Assembly: GCA_011620245.1 (NCBI GenBank)
Contig: WOZN01000051.1
Span: forward strand, 1 to 11,757
Reading direction: 5' to 3'
DNA length: 11,757 nt
From: Acidovorax sp.
GTDB taxonomy: Bacteria > Pseudomonadota > Gammaproteobacteria > Burkholderiales > Burkholderiaceae_C
Shown here: in pieces, positions 4,611 to 11,581 of the stretch
How positions within the stretch are numbered: the stretch's first letter is position 1
Layout: each line of letters starts with the position of its first letter
Translations under genes and position numbers: made by a program
The notes under the pieces: generated by a model
What the model saw: only the letters and a program-made list of their open reading frames with translations
The model's database searches: none
Told to the model about the DNA's origin: nothing

Positions 4611-6908
4611 ATGAGCGCGCCCTCGCACAGACCTTCCGCCGCTGCCGATGCATGCGGCCATTGTTCCTCCGATGCGTCCATCGGCAACGCCCCTGCGCAG
4701 GGCGCGGCAGCCCGCATGCCTGGCGACACCCACGGCACCCACAGCACCAGCACCCACAGCACCCAAGGGGCGGTTTTTCGGATTGCCACCATGGACTGTG
4801 CGGCCGAGGAAAGCGAGATCCGCCACGCGCTGGCGAGCGTGTCTGGCCTGCGTGGCCTGCGCTTTCAGCTGGCCGCCCGCACGGTGGCCATCGATGCAGA
4901 GCCGTCGGATTTGCCACAGATCCTGGCGGCCATCCGGCAGGCGGGGTTTGACCCACAGCCCCTGGCGCAAGAGGGTGCGGGTGAGGGCGTTGCCGCGCAA
5001 GGGCAGCTGCCAGGCGCGCAAGGCCTCGCGCGCCTGGGGCTGGCGCTGGGGCTGGCCGTGGCCGCCGAGCTGCTGGCGTTTCTGGCGCCGGACACGCGGG
5101 TGTTCCAGGCGGTGGGCATGGCGCTGGCCGCCGCCGCCATCTGGCTGGCCGGTTTTTCCACCTACCGCAAGGGTCTTGCCGCGTTGGGGCGCGGGCGGCT
5201 CAATATCAATGCGCTGATGACCGTGGCCGTGACCGGTGCCTTTGCCATCGGCCAGTGGCCCGAAGCGGCCATGGTGATGGCGCTGTATGCCATCGCCGAG
5301 CTCATCGAGGCGCGGTCGGTGGACCGGGCGCGCAACGCCATCAAGGGGCTGCTCGACCTGGCCCCCGACACGGCCGAGCTGCGCCAGCCCGACGGCGCCT
5401 GGCAGCGGACGGCCGCGGCCGCAGTGGCGCTGAACGCCGTGGTCCGCATCCGGCCGGGCGCGCGGGTGCCGCTCGACGGTGTGGTCATTGCGGGCCGCAG
5501 CGCCGTGAACCAGGCCTCGGTCACGGGCGAGAGCATGCCCGTGGACAAAGCTGCGGGCGACACCCTGTTTGCCGGCACCATCAATGACACCGGCACCCTG
5601 GAAATGCGGGTGACCGCCACGGCCGGCAACACCACACTGGCCCGCATCATCCATGCGGTGGAACAGGCGCAGGCCAGCCGCGCGCCCACGCAGCAGTTCG
5701 TCGACAGGTTCGCCGCCAGCTATACGCCGGTGGTGTTTGCGCTGGCCGTGGCGGTGGCGGTGCTGATGCCCTGGCTGATGGGTGTGGCATGGCCGCAGGC
5801 GCTGTACAAGGCGCTGGTCCTGCTTGTGATTGCCTGCCCCTGCGCCCTGGTCATCGCCACGCCCGTCACGGTGGTGAGCGGCCTGGCCGCTGCCGCGCGG
5901 CGCGGCATTCTCATCAAGGGCGGGGTCTATCTGGAAACCGCCCACCAGCTCAAGGCCCTTGCGTTCGACAAGACCGGCACCATCACCGAAGGCCGGCCCC
6001 GGCTGGTGGCGACCGAGGTGCTGCAGCAGGGGCCCGATTCAGTGCCAGAGGCGCAGGTGCTGCGCTGGGCCGCCGATCTGGCCGGACATTCCGACCACCC
6101 GGTGTCGCGCGCCATTGCCCTGGGGCTGGATGCTGCACAGGGTGGGTCGCCACAGGATTTCACGGCCCTGCCCGGGCGCGGCGTGCAGGCGCGCATCGCC
6201 GGGCAGGCGCTGGTGCTGGGCAACCACCGCCTGATCGAGGAGCGTGGCCTGTGCAACGCCGGCATCGAGGCGCGGCTGGCCGCCCACGAGGCGCAGGGCC
6301 GCACGGTGACGCTGCTGGCAACGGATGCCGCCGTGCTGGCCATTTTTGCCGTGGCCGACACGATCAAGGACAGCTCGCGTGAGGCGCTGGCCGCGCTGCG
6401 CGCGATGGGCGTGGCCACGGTGATGCTGACGGGCGACAACCAGGCGACGGCCCGCACCATCGCCGCCCAGGCGGGCCTCGATGAGGTGCAGGGCAACCTG
6501 CTGCCCCAGGACAAGCTCGCGGCCATCGAAGCCCTGCAGGCGCGCCATGGCCTCACGGCGATGGTCGGCGACGGCATCAACGATGCCCCCGCGCTGGCCC
6601 GCGCGGACATCGGCATCGCCATGGGCGCGGCAGGCACCGACACGGCCATGGAGGCCGCCGATGTGGTCATCATGAACGACGATCTGCGGCGCATTCCCCA
6701 GCTCATCGCGCTGTCGCGCCGCACGCGTGCCGTGCTGTGGCAGAACATTGCCCTGGCGCTGGGCATCAAGCTGGTCTTTTTGTTCCTGGCGCTGTTCAAC
6801 GGCGCATCGATGTGGATGGCCGTGTTTGCCGACATGGGCGCCAGCCTGATCGTGGTGTTCAACGGCCTGCGCATGCTGCGCGCGGCGGACGATGCGCCGA
6901 CGGCATAG
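4611..6908 (+). CDS. Zn/Cd/Pb-type P1B heavy-metal translocating ATPase
   Basis: Inner-membrane pump of 765 residues that exports soft divalent metals using ATP; ZntA/CadA type. The N terminus carries a CGHC motif (15-18), a His/Thr/Ser-rich stretch (39-51) and one heavy-metal-associated domain with MDCAAEE at 61-67, the single-Cys form typical of Zn/Cd/Pb pumps. Several hydrophobic segments follow from about residue 140. P-type motifs are the actuator TGES (305-308), the membrane CPC (409-411), DKTGT with phosphoacceptor Asp453, SDHPVSRAI with HP at 496-497, and GDGINDAP (653-660). The last helices contain LGIKLVF and ADMGAS, with the Lys and Asp expected for zinc-type specificity. The start has a good RBS, AAGGA at 4600-4604 with a 6-nt spacer. 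No MerR-family regulator gene or clear MerR dyad is next to it. The metal cannot be settled from sequence alone, so no symbol is given (zntA or cadA would be the usual choice). Confidence 0.94.
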   Translation: MSAPSHRPSAAADACGHCSSDASIGNAPAQGAAARMPGDTHGTHSTSTHSTQGAVFRIATMDCAAEESEIRHALASVSGLRGLRFQLAARTVAIDAEPSDLPQILAAIRQAGFDPQPLAQEGAGEGVAAQGQLPGAQGLARLGLALGLAVAAELLAFLAPDTRVFQAVGMALAAAAIWLAGFSTYRKGLAALGRGRLNINALMTVAVTGAFAIGQWPEAAMVMALYAIAELIEARSVDRARNAIKGLLDLAPDTAELRQPDGAWQRTAAAAVALNAVVRIRPGARVPLDGVVIAGRSAVNQASVTGESMPVDKAAGDTLFAGTINDTGTLEMRVTATAGNTTLARIIHAVEQAQASRAPTQQFVDRFAASYTPVVFALAVAVAVLMPWLMGVAWPQALYKALVLLVIACPCALVIATPVTVVSGLAAAARRGILIKGGVYLETAHQLKALAFDKTGTITEGRPRLVATEVLQQGPDSVPEAQVLRWAADLAGHSDHPVSRAIALGLDAAQGGSPQDFTALPGRGVQARIAGQALVLGNHRLIEERGLCNAGIEARLAAHEAQGRTVTLLATDAAVLAIFAVADTIKDSSREALAALRAMGVATVMLTGDNQATARTIAAQAGLDEVQGNLLPQDKLAAIEALQARHGLTAMVGDGINDAPALARADIGIAMGAAGTDTAMEAADVVIMNDDLRRIPQLIALSRRTRAVLWQNIALALGIKLVFLFLALFNGASMWMAVFADMGASLIVVFNGLRMLRAADDAPTA
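4735..4763 (+). repeat. 15-nt period direct repeat in the P1B ATPase N terminus
   Basis: The 14-mer GCACCCACAGCACC is present at 4735-4748 and 4750-4763, a period of 15 nt. It keeps the frame and encodes two THST units in a His-rich, potentially metal-binding tail ahead of the metal-binding domain. Confidence 0.75.
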
Positions 6909-7067
6909 GGATGAATGCTGCCTTCTTTGCCCGAGGCGGTCCGGTTTGGCAGCCTCCGGCACGGGCTTTGCTCTCCCGCTAAACTCACCCGCTTTACGGT
7001 CTGGTTCCCCGGCAGCGCACCATTGGGCAGCGGGCAGCACGGCCCGTTGCATCTCCCAAGGCTCTCC

Positions 7068-8138
7068 ATGTCCCTCATTCCCGTCACCATCCTCACCGGC
7101 TTTCTGGGTTCCGGAAAGACCACGCTGCTCAAGCGCCTGCTGAGCGAAGCCCATGGCCAGAAAATCGCCGTCATCGAGAACGAATTCGGCGAAGAAAACA
7201 TCGACAACGACATCCTCGTGACCGAGTCCAAGGAGCAGATCGTGCAGATGAACAATGGCTGCATCTGCTGCACCATCCGCGAAGACCTGCGCGAAACCCT
7301 GCAGCTGCTGGCCGCCAAAAGGCGCAAGGGCCTGCTGGAATTCGACCGCATCGTGATCGAGACCACCGGCGTGGCCGACCCCGGCCCCGTGGCGCAGACC
7401 TTCTTCATGGACGAAGAAATTGCCGAGACCTACCTCATCGACTCCATCATCACCCTGGTGGACGCCAAGCATGCGCACCAGCAGCTCGACGACCGCCAGG
7501 AAGCGCGCCGCCAGGTGGGCTTTGCGGACCAGATATTCCTGTCCAAGACCGACCTGGTGAGCGCCGAGGAAACCGAGGCGCTGATCCATCGCCTCAGGCA
7601 CATGAACCCGCGCGCGCCCATCAAGGCCGTGCATTTTGGCGAGGTGCCGCTCAAGGAAGTGCTGGATTTGCGGGGTTTCAACCTCAATGCCAAGCTCGAC
7701 ATCGACCCGGATTTCCTCAAGGAGGAAGAAGCGGCGCACGACCACCAAGACCATGACCACCAAGACCATGCGGGCGCGCAGTGCAACCATCCCTCGCACC
7801 AGCATGGCCATGAAGGCCATGGGCACCACCACCATCACGACGATGACGTCAAGAGCTTTGTCTATCGTTCGGACCGTCCGTTCGATCCGGCCAAGCTGGA
7901 GGATTTTCTGGGCGCCATCGTCAACATCTATGGCCCGCGCATGCTGCGCTACAAGGGCGTGCTGAACATGAAGGGCACCGATCGCAAGGTGATCTTCCAG
8001 GGCGTGCACCAGCTCATGGGCAGTGACCTGGGGCCGCAGTGGGCCGAGGGCGAGGCGCGCACCAGCAAGATGGTGTTCATTGGCATTGACCTGCCCAAGG
8101 ACATCTTCCTGCAGGGGCTGGAGCAGAGCCTCGTTTGA
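7068..8138 (+). CDS. COG0523/CobW-family GTPase, putative metal chaperone
   Basis: Cytoplasmic G3E-family GTPase of 356 residues. COG0523 proteins deliver or allocate metal, zinc in several characterised cases, at the cost of GTP. Visible motifs are Walker A GFLGSGKTT (11-19), ENEFGEENID (37-46), the signature metal site NNGCICC with Cys65, Cys67 and Cys68, ETTGVADPGP (98-107) and the guanine-specificity motif SKTD (159-162, in place of NKxD). A His/Asp-rich loop (224-260) with a five-His run separates the GTPase domain from the C-terminal CobW domain (about 260-356). Start at 7068 because MSLIPVTILTGFLGSGKTT begins the fold correctly; an upstream in-frame ATG at 6915 would add 51 residues unlike the family. 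It follows the metal ATPase by 159 bp in the same direction, which supports a divalent-metal role. No Zur-like palindrome was recognised in front of it. Cobalamin function is less likely, as no cob genes are near. Confidence 0.9.
   Translation: MSLIPVTILTGFLGSGKTTLLKRLLSEAHGQKIAVIENEFGEENIDNDILVTESKEQIVQMNNGCICCTIREDLRETLQLLAAKRRKGLLEFDRIVIETTGVADPGPVAQTFFMDEEIAETYLIDSIITLVDAKHAHQQLDDRQEARRQVGFADQIFLSKTDLVSAEETEALIHRLRHMNPRAPIKAVHFGEVPLKEVLDLRGFNLNAKLDIDPDFLKEEEAAHDHQDHDHQDHAGAQCNHPSHQHGHEGHGHHHHHDDDVKSFVYRSDRPFDPAKLEDFLGAIVNIYGPRMLRYKGVLNMKGTDRKVIFQGVHQLMGSDLGPQWAEGEARTSKMVFIGIDLPKDIFLQGLEQSLV
7740..7769 (+). repeat. Perfect 15-nt tandem duplication in the His-rich loop
   Basis: GACCACCAAGACCAT occurs at 7740-7754 and is repeated exactly at 7755-7769. 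It encodes DHQDH twice (residues 225-234), lengthening the metal-binding loop of the COG0523 GTPase without shifting the frame. Exact identity, including third codon positions, suggests recent slippage. Confidence 0.9.
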
Positions 8139-8183
8139 ACGGTTTGCAAGCGGATCGGCGGGGGATGGCCCCATGCCTTTTGT

Positions 8184-8197
8184 GTTGTATCTGCAAC
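8184..8197. promoter_or_regulatory. 14-bp dyad upstream of dksA
   Basis: GTTGTATCTGCAAC is an imperfect palindrome (GTTGnAnnTnCAAC) lying about 28 bp upstream of the -10-like box at 8225, so it would overlap or adjoin the -35 region. It has some resemblance to the Zur-type core GTTATAnnTATAAC (9 of 12 fixed positions). No regulator can be assigned from this alone. Confidence 0.3.
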
Positions 8198-8224
8198 GTT
8201 TCCGTTTGCATCCGCTCAGGTCGA

Positions 8225-8230
8225 TACAAT
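8225..8230 (+). promoter_or_regulatory. -10 box TACAAT of the dksA promoter
   Basis: TACAAT within GATACAATCG is a good sigma-70-type -10 hexamer, placed 89 bp before the dksA GTG. No well-spaced -35 is clear; TTGCAT at 8206-8211 is only 13 bp upstream, and TTTCCG at 8199-8204 is 20 bp upstream. Transcription would start near 8237 and give an untranslated leader of about 80 nt. Confidence 0.5.
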
Positions 8231-8271
8231 CGCGCCCCGGCAAAACCCCGGAAGGCTTGCCACCCGCCCTT

Positions 8272-8287
8272 GGCTGCCTGTGCAGCC
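8272..8287 (+). promoter_or_regulatory. Hairpin in the predicted dksA leader
   Basis: GGCTGC (8272-8277) and GCAGCC (8282-8287) form a perfect 6-bp stem with a CTGT loop, 19 nt before the ribosome binding site. No U-run follows, so it is not a terminator. It may shape translation of dksA or mean nothing. Confidence 0.35.
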
Positions 8288-8306
8288 CGGGCCAGCCCGT
8301 TACGCG

Positions 8307-8311
8307 AGGAG
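8307..8311 (+). promoter_or_regulatory. Strong Shine-Dalgarno selecting the dksA GTG start
   Basis: AGGAG lies 8 nt before the GTG at 8320 and is the best ribosome binding site in the window. It decides the start. The reading frame is open far upstream (back into the COG0523 gene), and the later in-frame ATGs at 8560 and 8611 have no such site. Confidence 0.8.
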
Positions 8312-8319
8312 TCCCGTCA

Positions 8320-9108
8320 GTGAAAGCCGAAACCAGCAAACCCAAGGCAGCCGCAAAAGCGGCCCCAACCGCGGTAAAAAATGCCGCCGCCCCAGCCGCG
8401 GCAACCAAGGCTGCTGCAAAGGCTGTTGCCAAGCCCCCCCCCAAAGCCGCCACTCCTGCAGTGGCACAGGCGCCAGCGCAGGTTTTGCAGGCCGGCAGCC
8501 AAGTACCCGTGCGCAGCACCCGGCCTTCGTCCCGGCTGGCCCAATTGACCGTACCATCCATGGCGCAGGCGGTGGCTTCGACCGCTGCCAAAGCCAGTTA
8601 TCTACACACCATGCCCACAACTGAGCAAGTGCAGCCCATCTATACGGCAGCCAAAAAAGACCCCAAGCTGGCGGACAACTGGAAGACCAAGACGGCCGAA
8701 GAGTTGACCGACGCCGAAGTGATGGCGATGCCCGACAGCGAGTACATGAACGACAAGCAGATGGCTTTTTTCCGCCTCAAGCTTCTCCGGCTCAAGCAGG
8801 AAATCCACGACAGTGCCGGGGAAACCACCGAGCATCTGCGCGAAGACACCGTGGTGGTGCCCGATCCCGCAGACCGCGCCACCATTGAAGAAGAGCACGC
8901 ACTGGAGCTGCGCACCCGCGACCGCGAACGCAAGCTGCTCAAGAAAATCGAACAATCCATTGCCCGCATCGACTCCGGCGACTATGGTTATTGCGACGAA
9001 ACCGGCGAACCCATCGGGGTGGGACGCCTGATTGCCCGCCCCACCGCCACGCTGTCGCTGGAAGCGCAGCAACGCCGTGAGCTCAAACAGAAAATGTTTG
9101 GAGACTGA
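8320..9108 (+). CDS. dksA: DksA-type RNA polymerase-binding transcription factor with long N-terminal tail
   Basis: Binds the RNA polymerase secondary channel and, with ppGpp, adjusts rRNA and stress promoters. The protein has 262 residues against 151 in E. coli. The DksA core is about 138-262: EYMNDKQMAFFRLKL (141-155), the coiled-coil tip PDPADRATIEEE (181-192), whose Asp185 and Ala187 match functional Asp74 and Ala76 of E. coli DksA, then LELRTRDRERKLLKKIE (195-211). The C-terminal finger reads GYCDETGE ... TATLSLEAQ, so only one of the four zinc cysteines (Cys225) remains. This zinc-independent form is known in alpha- and betaproteobacteria. Residues 1-97 are a low-complexity Ala/Lys/Pro tail, basic and probably disordered. 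Codons 39-41 form an uninterrupted run of nine C. GTG start chosen from the strong AGGAG. It precedes the STAS-hslVU genes on the same strand, so co-transcription is possible. Confidence 0.92.
   Translation: MKAETSKPKAAAKAAPTAVKNAAAPAAATKAAAKAVAKPPPKAATPAVAQAPAQVLQAGSQVPVRSTRPSSRLAQLTVPSMAQAVASTAAKASYLHTMPTTEQVQPIYTAAKKDPKLADNWKTKTAEELTDAEVMAMPDSEYMNDKQMAFFRLKLLRLKQEIHDSAGETTEHLREDTVVVPDPADRATIEEEHALELRTRDRERKLLKKIEQSIARIDSGDYGYCDETGEPIGVGRLIARPTATLSLEAQQRRELKQKMFGD
8434..8442 (+). repeat. Nine-C homopolymer inside dksA
   Basis: Nine consecutive C bases encode Pro39-Pro41 between two Lys codons (AAG and AAA). A tract of this length in a coding region is prone to slippage. A gain or loss of one C would frameshift DksA before its functional core. 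Confidence 0.85.
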
Positions 9109-9154
9109 AGGCGAGCCGGCCTGAACTCTCCATGCGCACCCGATCTGACTGTTT

Positions 9155-10867
9155 ATGAGCAAGGAAGAAACCACGCGCGCAGGTCTGCTGTCCAAGGTGG
9201 TGCGGTTTGTGCGCAACCCCACGGTCAACTGGACGGAGCTCGATTCCATCCAGGCCGATCGGGAGAGCCAGTACAGCAAGCAGATGCTCAAGGAGATGAT
9301 CGAACGCAAGCGGCGCAACGACTTCGTGCGCCGCCGCGAGTTCGATCAGCTGCGCAAGCTGCGCCAGCGCGAGGTGCTGCAGGGCCATGGTGCGGATGAA
9401 GCAGCAGGCCGCCCGTCGTTTTTTCAGAGCAGCATGGCGTCGCCCGACGAGCGCGCGGTCACGCTCAAGAAGATCGACGAGATCGAAGCGCAGATGTCCC
9501 AGCAGTGGTGGAAGGGCAGGCAGGCTGCGGACGCCCCCACCCAGCCCGCCGACATGCGGCCGCAGGGCAACGAGAGCTACGCAGAGCGTGCCTATGCCCC
9601 CACCCGGCCGGGTACTTTGCAGGTGCCGCTGGAGGTCAGGCCCTCGGTGGCGCCCTTGTTTGCGGATGACAGCATGGCGATTGCGGGGTTTGGCGGCAAG
9701 GATGCCCCCATGCGCACTGATGCACCCGCGGCGTCTTTCAGTCCTACGGCTCCCGCCGCTGAAGCTGAACCCGCAGCCGAACCGGAGGAATTCGTGCACG
9801 AACCCGATCTGGAAGAAGCCGCCATCCGGTTTGCCAATGGCGACCATGCCGGCGCCGAGTCTGGTCTGCTGGATATTCTTGCCCAGCACGAACAGGACGA
9901 ACCACAGCAGCAGCTGGAAATCTGGATGACGCTGTTTGACCTGTACCGCGCCACGGGTCAGCAGGACCGTTTTGACACCCTGGCGATCGACTTTGCCGCG
10001 CGCTTCAGCCGGTCTGCACCCCTGTGGTTTTCGATGCCCGAGCAACTGGGGCTGGCCACTGCGGATGCGCCTGAAGCGGCGCCAGTGGGCGTGCGGCGTG
10101 AATTCAGCTGGACTGCGCCAGCGACCATGGCGGTCTCGTCGGTGGCTGCGTTGCCGGCCGCGCTGGCGCGTGCCACCTCGCCCTGGACCCTGGCCTGGGG
10201 CCGCCTGACCGCCATCGACGAGGCGGCCGTGCCGCTGCTGGCCGACCAGTTCACCCAGTGGGCCGATCGCAGCGGACAGTTTGTGTTTTCCGGCGTGTCC
10301 GCGCTCAATGCCCTGCTGGAGAGCAAGACCCAGTCGGGCGACCGTTCCGGCAGCCCCGAATGGTGGCACCTGCGCATGGCGGCCCTGCGGCTCATGGGTT
10401 GCCCGGACGAGTTCGAGCTGGTCGCGCTCGATTATTGTGTGACCTATGAAGTCTCGCCGCCCTCGTGGACTGCGCCGCGCTGCGGTTATTCGGACAGCGA
10501 ACATGCGGCCGCAGGTGCGCAAGCGGCCGAACAGGATCTGCTGGCCCCCGAGGCGGCCTATGCCACCATGCCTGCAGCGCTCGAATCGGCCCCGGCGGCG
10601 GCGCTGACTGGCCACATCGAAGGCGATGCCGCGCCATTGCTGGAATCTTTCCAGGCGCTGTTGCGCCCTGGCGAACCCCTCGTCATCGCCTGCGACCGTC
10701 TCATCCGCATCGATTTCGGCGCCGCCGGATCGGTGCTCAACTGGGCGGCCGAACAGCAGTCCCACGGCCATGTGGTGCAGTTCCATAATCTGCACCGCCT
10801 GGTGGCGATCTTCTTCAACGTGATCGGCGTCAATGAGCACGCCTGGGTCGTTCCGCGCAAGAACTGA
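9155..10867 (+). CDS. STAS-domain protein of unknown function between dksA and hslV
   Basis: A 570-residue soluble protein without signal peptide or membrane segment. The function is not known to me. Residues 1-75 are highly charged and helical ([20 protein letters not shown] at 51-70). About 120-215 is a Pro/Ala-rich linker. About 216-290 has a short repeat-like helical region ([20 protein letters not shown]) resembling one or two TPR units. About 343-440 has a possible degenerate STAS fold ([15 protein letters not shown] ... [14 protein letters not shown]). The clearest domain is a C-terminal STAS, about 483-566: [54 protein letters not shown]. The usual phosphorylatable Ser of the DSSG motif is replaced (DFGAAG), so classic partner switching is doubtful. 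Starts 46 bp after dksA and ends 61 bp before hslV, both on the same strand. The ATG lacks a clear Shine-Dalgarno. Confidence 0.85.
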   Translation: MSKEETTRAGLLSKVVRFVRNPTVNWTELDSIQADRESQYSKQMLKEMIERKRRNDFVRRREFDQLRKLRQREVLQGHGADEAAGRPSFFQSSMASPDERAVTLKKIDEIEAQMSQQWWKGRQAADAPTQPADMRPQGNESYAERAYAPTRPGTLQVPLEVRPSVAPLFADDSMAIAGFGGKDAPMRTDAPAASFSPTAPAAEAEPAAEPEEFVHEPDLEEAAIRFANGDHAGAESGLLDILAQHEQDEPQQQLEIWMTLFDLYRATGQQDRFDTLAIDFAARFSRSAPLWFSMPEQLGLATADAPEAAPVGVRREFSWTAPATMAVSSVAALPAALARATSPWTLAWGRLTAIDEAAVPLLADQFTQWADRSGQFVFSGVSALNALLESKTQSGDRSGSPEWWHLRMAALRLMGCPDEFELVALDYCVTYEVSPPSWTAPRCGYSDSEHAAAGAQAAEQDLLAPEAAYATMPAALESAPAAALTGHIEGDAAPLLESFQALLRPGEPLVIACDRLIRIDFGAAGSVLNWAAEQQSHGHVVQFHNLHRLVAIFFNVIGVNEHAWVVPRKN

Positions 10868-10928
10868 AACGGCGGTGGCTGCCGCTGGCGGCTTGCAAAC
10901 GGCGACTCCGCCCCCACCTGACGCCGCT

Positions 10929-11495
10929 ATGGACTCATCAAACGATAACCACCCGGTTTTTCACGGCACCACCATCCTGAGCGTGCGCCGCCAGACGCCC
11001 CAGGGCCTGCAGGTCGCCATTGGTGGCGATGGCCAGGTCACCCTGGGCAACATTGTGGTCAAGGGCACGGCGCGCAAGGTGCGCAAGCTCTACCATGGCA
11101 AGGTGCTGGCGGGCTTTGCCGGTGCCACGGCCGACGCCTTCACGTTGTTCGAGCGTTTCGAAGCCAAGCTGGAAAAGCACCAGGGGCACCTCACCCGCGC
11201 CGCCATCGAGCTCACCAAGGACTGGCGCACCGACCGCGTGCTGCGCCGGCTGGAGGCCATGCTGGCCGTGGCCGATCCCAGCGCCTCACTGATCATCACC
11301 GGCAATGGCGATGTGCTGGAGCCCGAGCAGGGCATCGTGTCGATCGGGTCGGGCGGTGCCTACGCGCATTCGGCCGCCAAGGCCCTGCTGAACCATACCG
11401 ATCTGTCGGCCCAGGACATCGTCAAGCGCTCGCTGGAAATCGCTGGCGAGCTGTGCATCTACACCAACATGAACCACACCATCGAGACGCTTTGA
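10929..11495 (+). CDS. hslV: HslV peptidase subunit of the HslVU protease
   Basis: Threonine peptidase that assembles as a double hexamer and degrades proteins unfolded by HslU. The protein has 188 residues. A 13-residue N-terminal segment ends FHG, followed by TTILSVRR, so Thr14 should become the catalytic N-terminal Thr after processing. Family motifs follow: [10 protein letters not shown] (32-41), [31 protein letters not shown] (45-75), [20 protein letters not shown] (97-116), [13 protein letters not shown] (121-133), IGSGGAYA (139-146) and the C-terminal [11 protein letters not shown]. The ATG at 10929 is the last start before the catalytic Thr. An in-frame ATG at 10833 would overlap the preceding STAS gene by 35 bp and is unlikely; a GTG at 10875 is possible. 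No good Shine-Dalgarno is visible. Followed by hslU after an 86-bp gap holding a hairpin repeat. Confidence 0.96.
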   Translation: MDSSNDNHPVFHGTTILSVRRQTPQGLQVAIGGDGQVTLGNIVVKGTARKVRKLYHGKVLAGFAGATADAFTLFERFEAKLEKHQGHLTRAAIELTKDWRTDRVLRRLEAMLAVADPSASLIITGNGDVLEPEQGIVSIGSGGAYAHSAAKALLNHTDLSAQDIVKRSLEIAGELCIYTNMNHTIETL

Positions 11496-11516
11496 CGGCA
11501 GGTGTTGAAGTGCTAC

Positions 11517-11567
11517 TTTATTTATAGCTGCTTGCGCTTGATGGATAAGCGTTACAGCCACTTTTGA
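11517..11567. repeat. Hairpin repeat copy 2, between hslV and hslU
   Basis: Contains the same 14-mer ATAGCTGCTTGCGC (11524-11537) as the copy inside rlmI and the same TTTTGA right end. It folds as GCTG (11527-11530) with CAGC (11555-11558), a small internal loop, then CGCTT (11535-11539) with AAGCG (11547-11551) around a 7-nt loop. From my memory of Comamonadaceae sequences, this type (ATAGCTGCTTGCGC, a loop, then AAGCG, ending TTTTGA) is a frequent intergenic repeat there; I cannot name a family for it. It fills most of the 86-bp hslV-hslU spacer. Confidence 0.7.
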
Positions 11568-11581
11568 CTGTGAACCAGCCT

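Noticed and set aside
4524..5945. A 473-codon minus-strand frame rich in His, Gly and Arg opposite the ATPase
   Set aside because: Composition mirrors the complementary codons of the ATPase; no domain, no RBS, and it runs into the rlmI downstream hairpin.
6909..7067. A terminator between the ATPase and the COG0523 gene (GCTGCC at 6917-6922 with GGCAGC at 6948-6953)
   Set aside because: Only a 6-bp stem with a 25-nt loop and no T-run. The rest of the gap shows a TAAACT -10-like hexamer at 6980-6985 without a -35, so nothing firm is called.
6039..8591. An 850-codon open frame on the minus strand across the ATPase, COG0523 and dksA genes
   Set aside because: It is a GC-rich shadow of three well-supported plus-strand genes, low in recognisable motifs and rich in His/Gly/Val runs typical of antisense frames.
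9083..10840. A 585-codon minus-strand frame opposite the STAS gene
   Set aside because: Basic, low-complexity translation without motifs; the plus frame has STAS features and sits in an ordered gene string.
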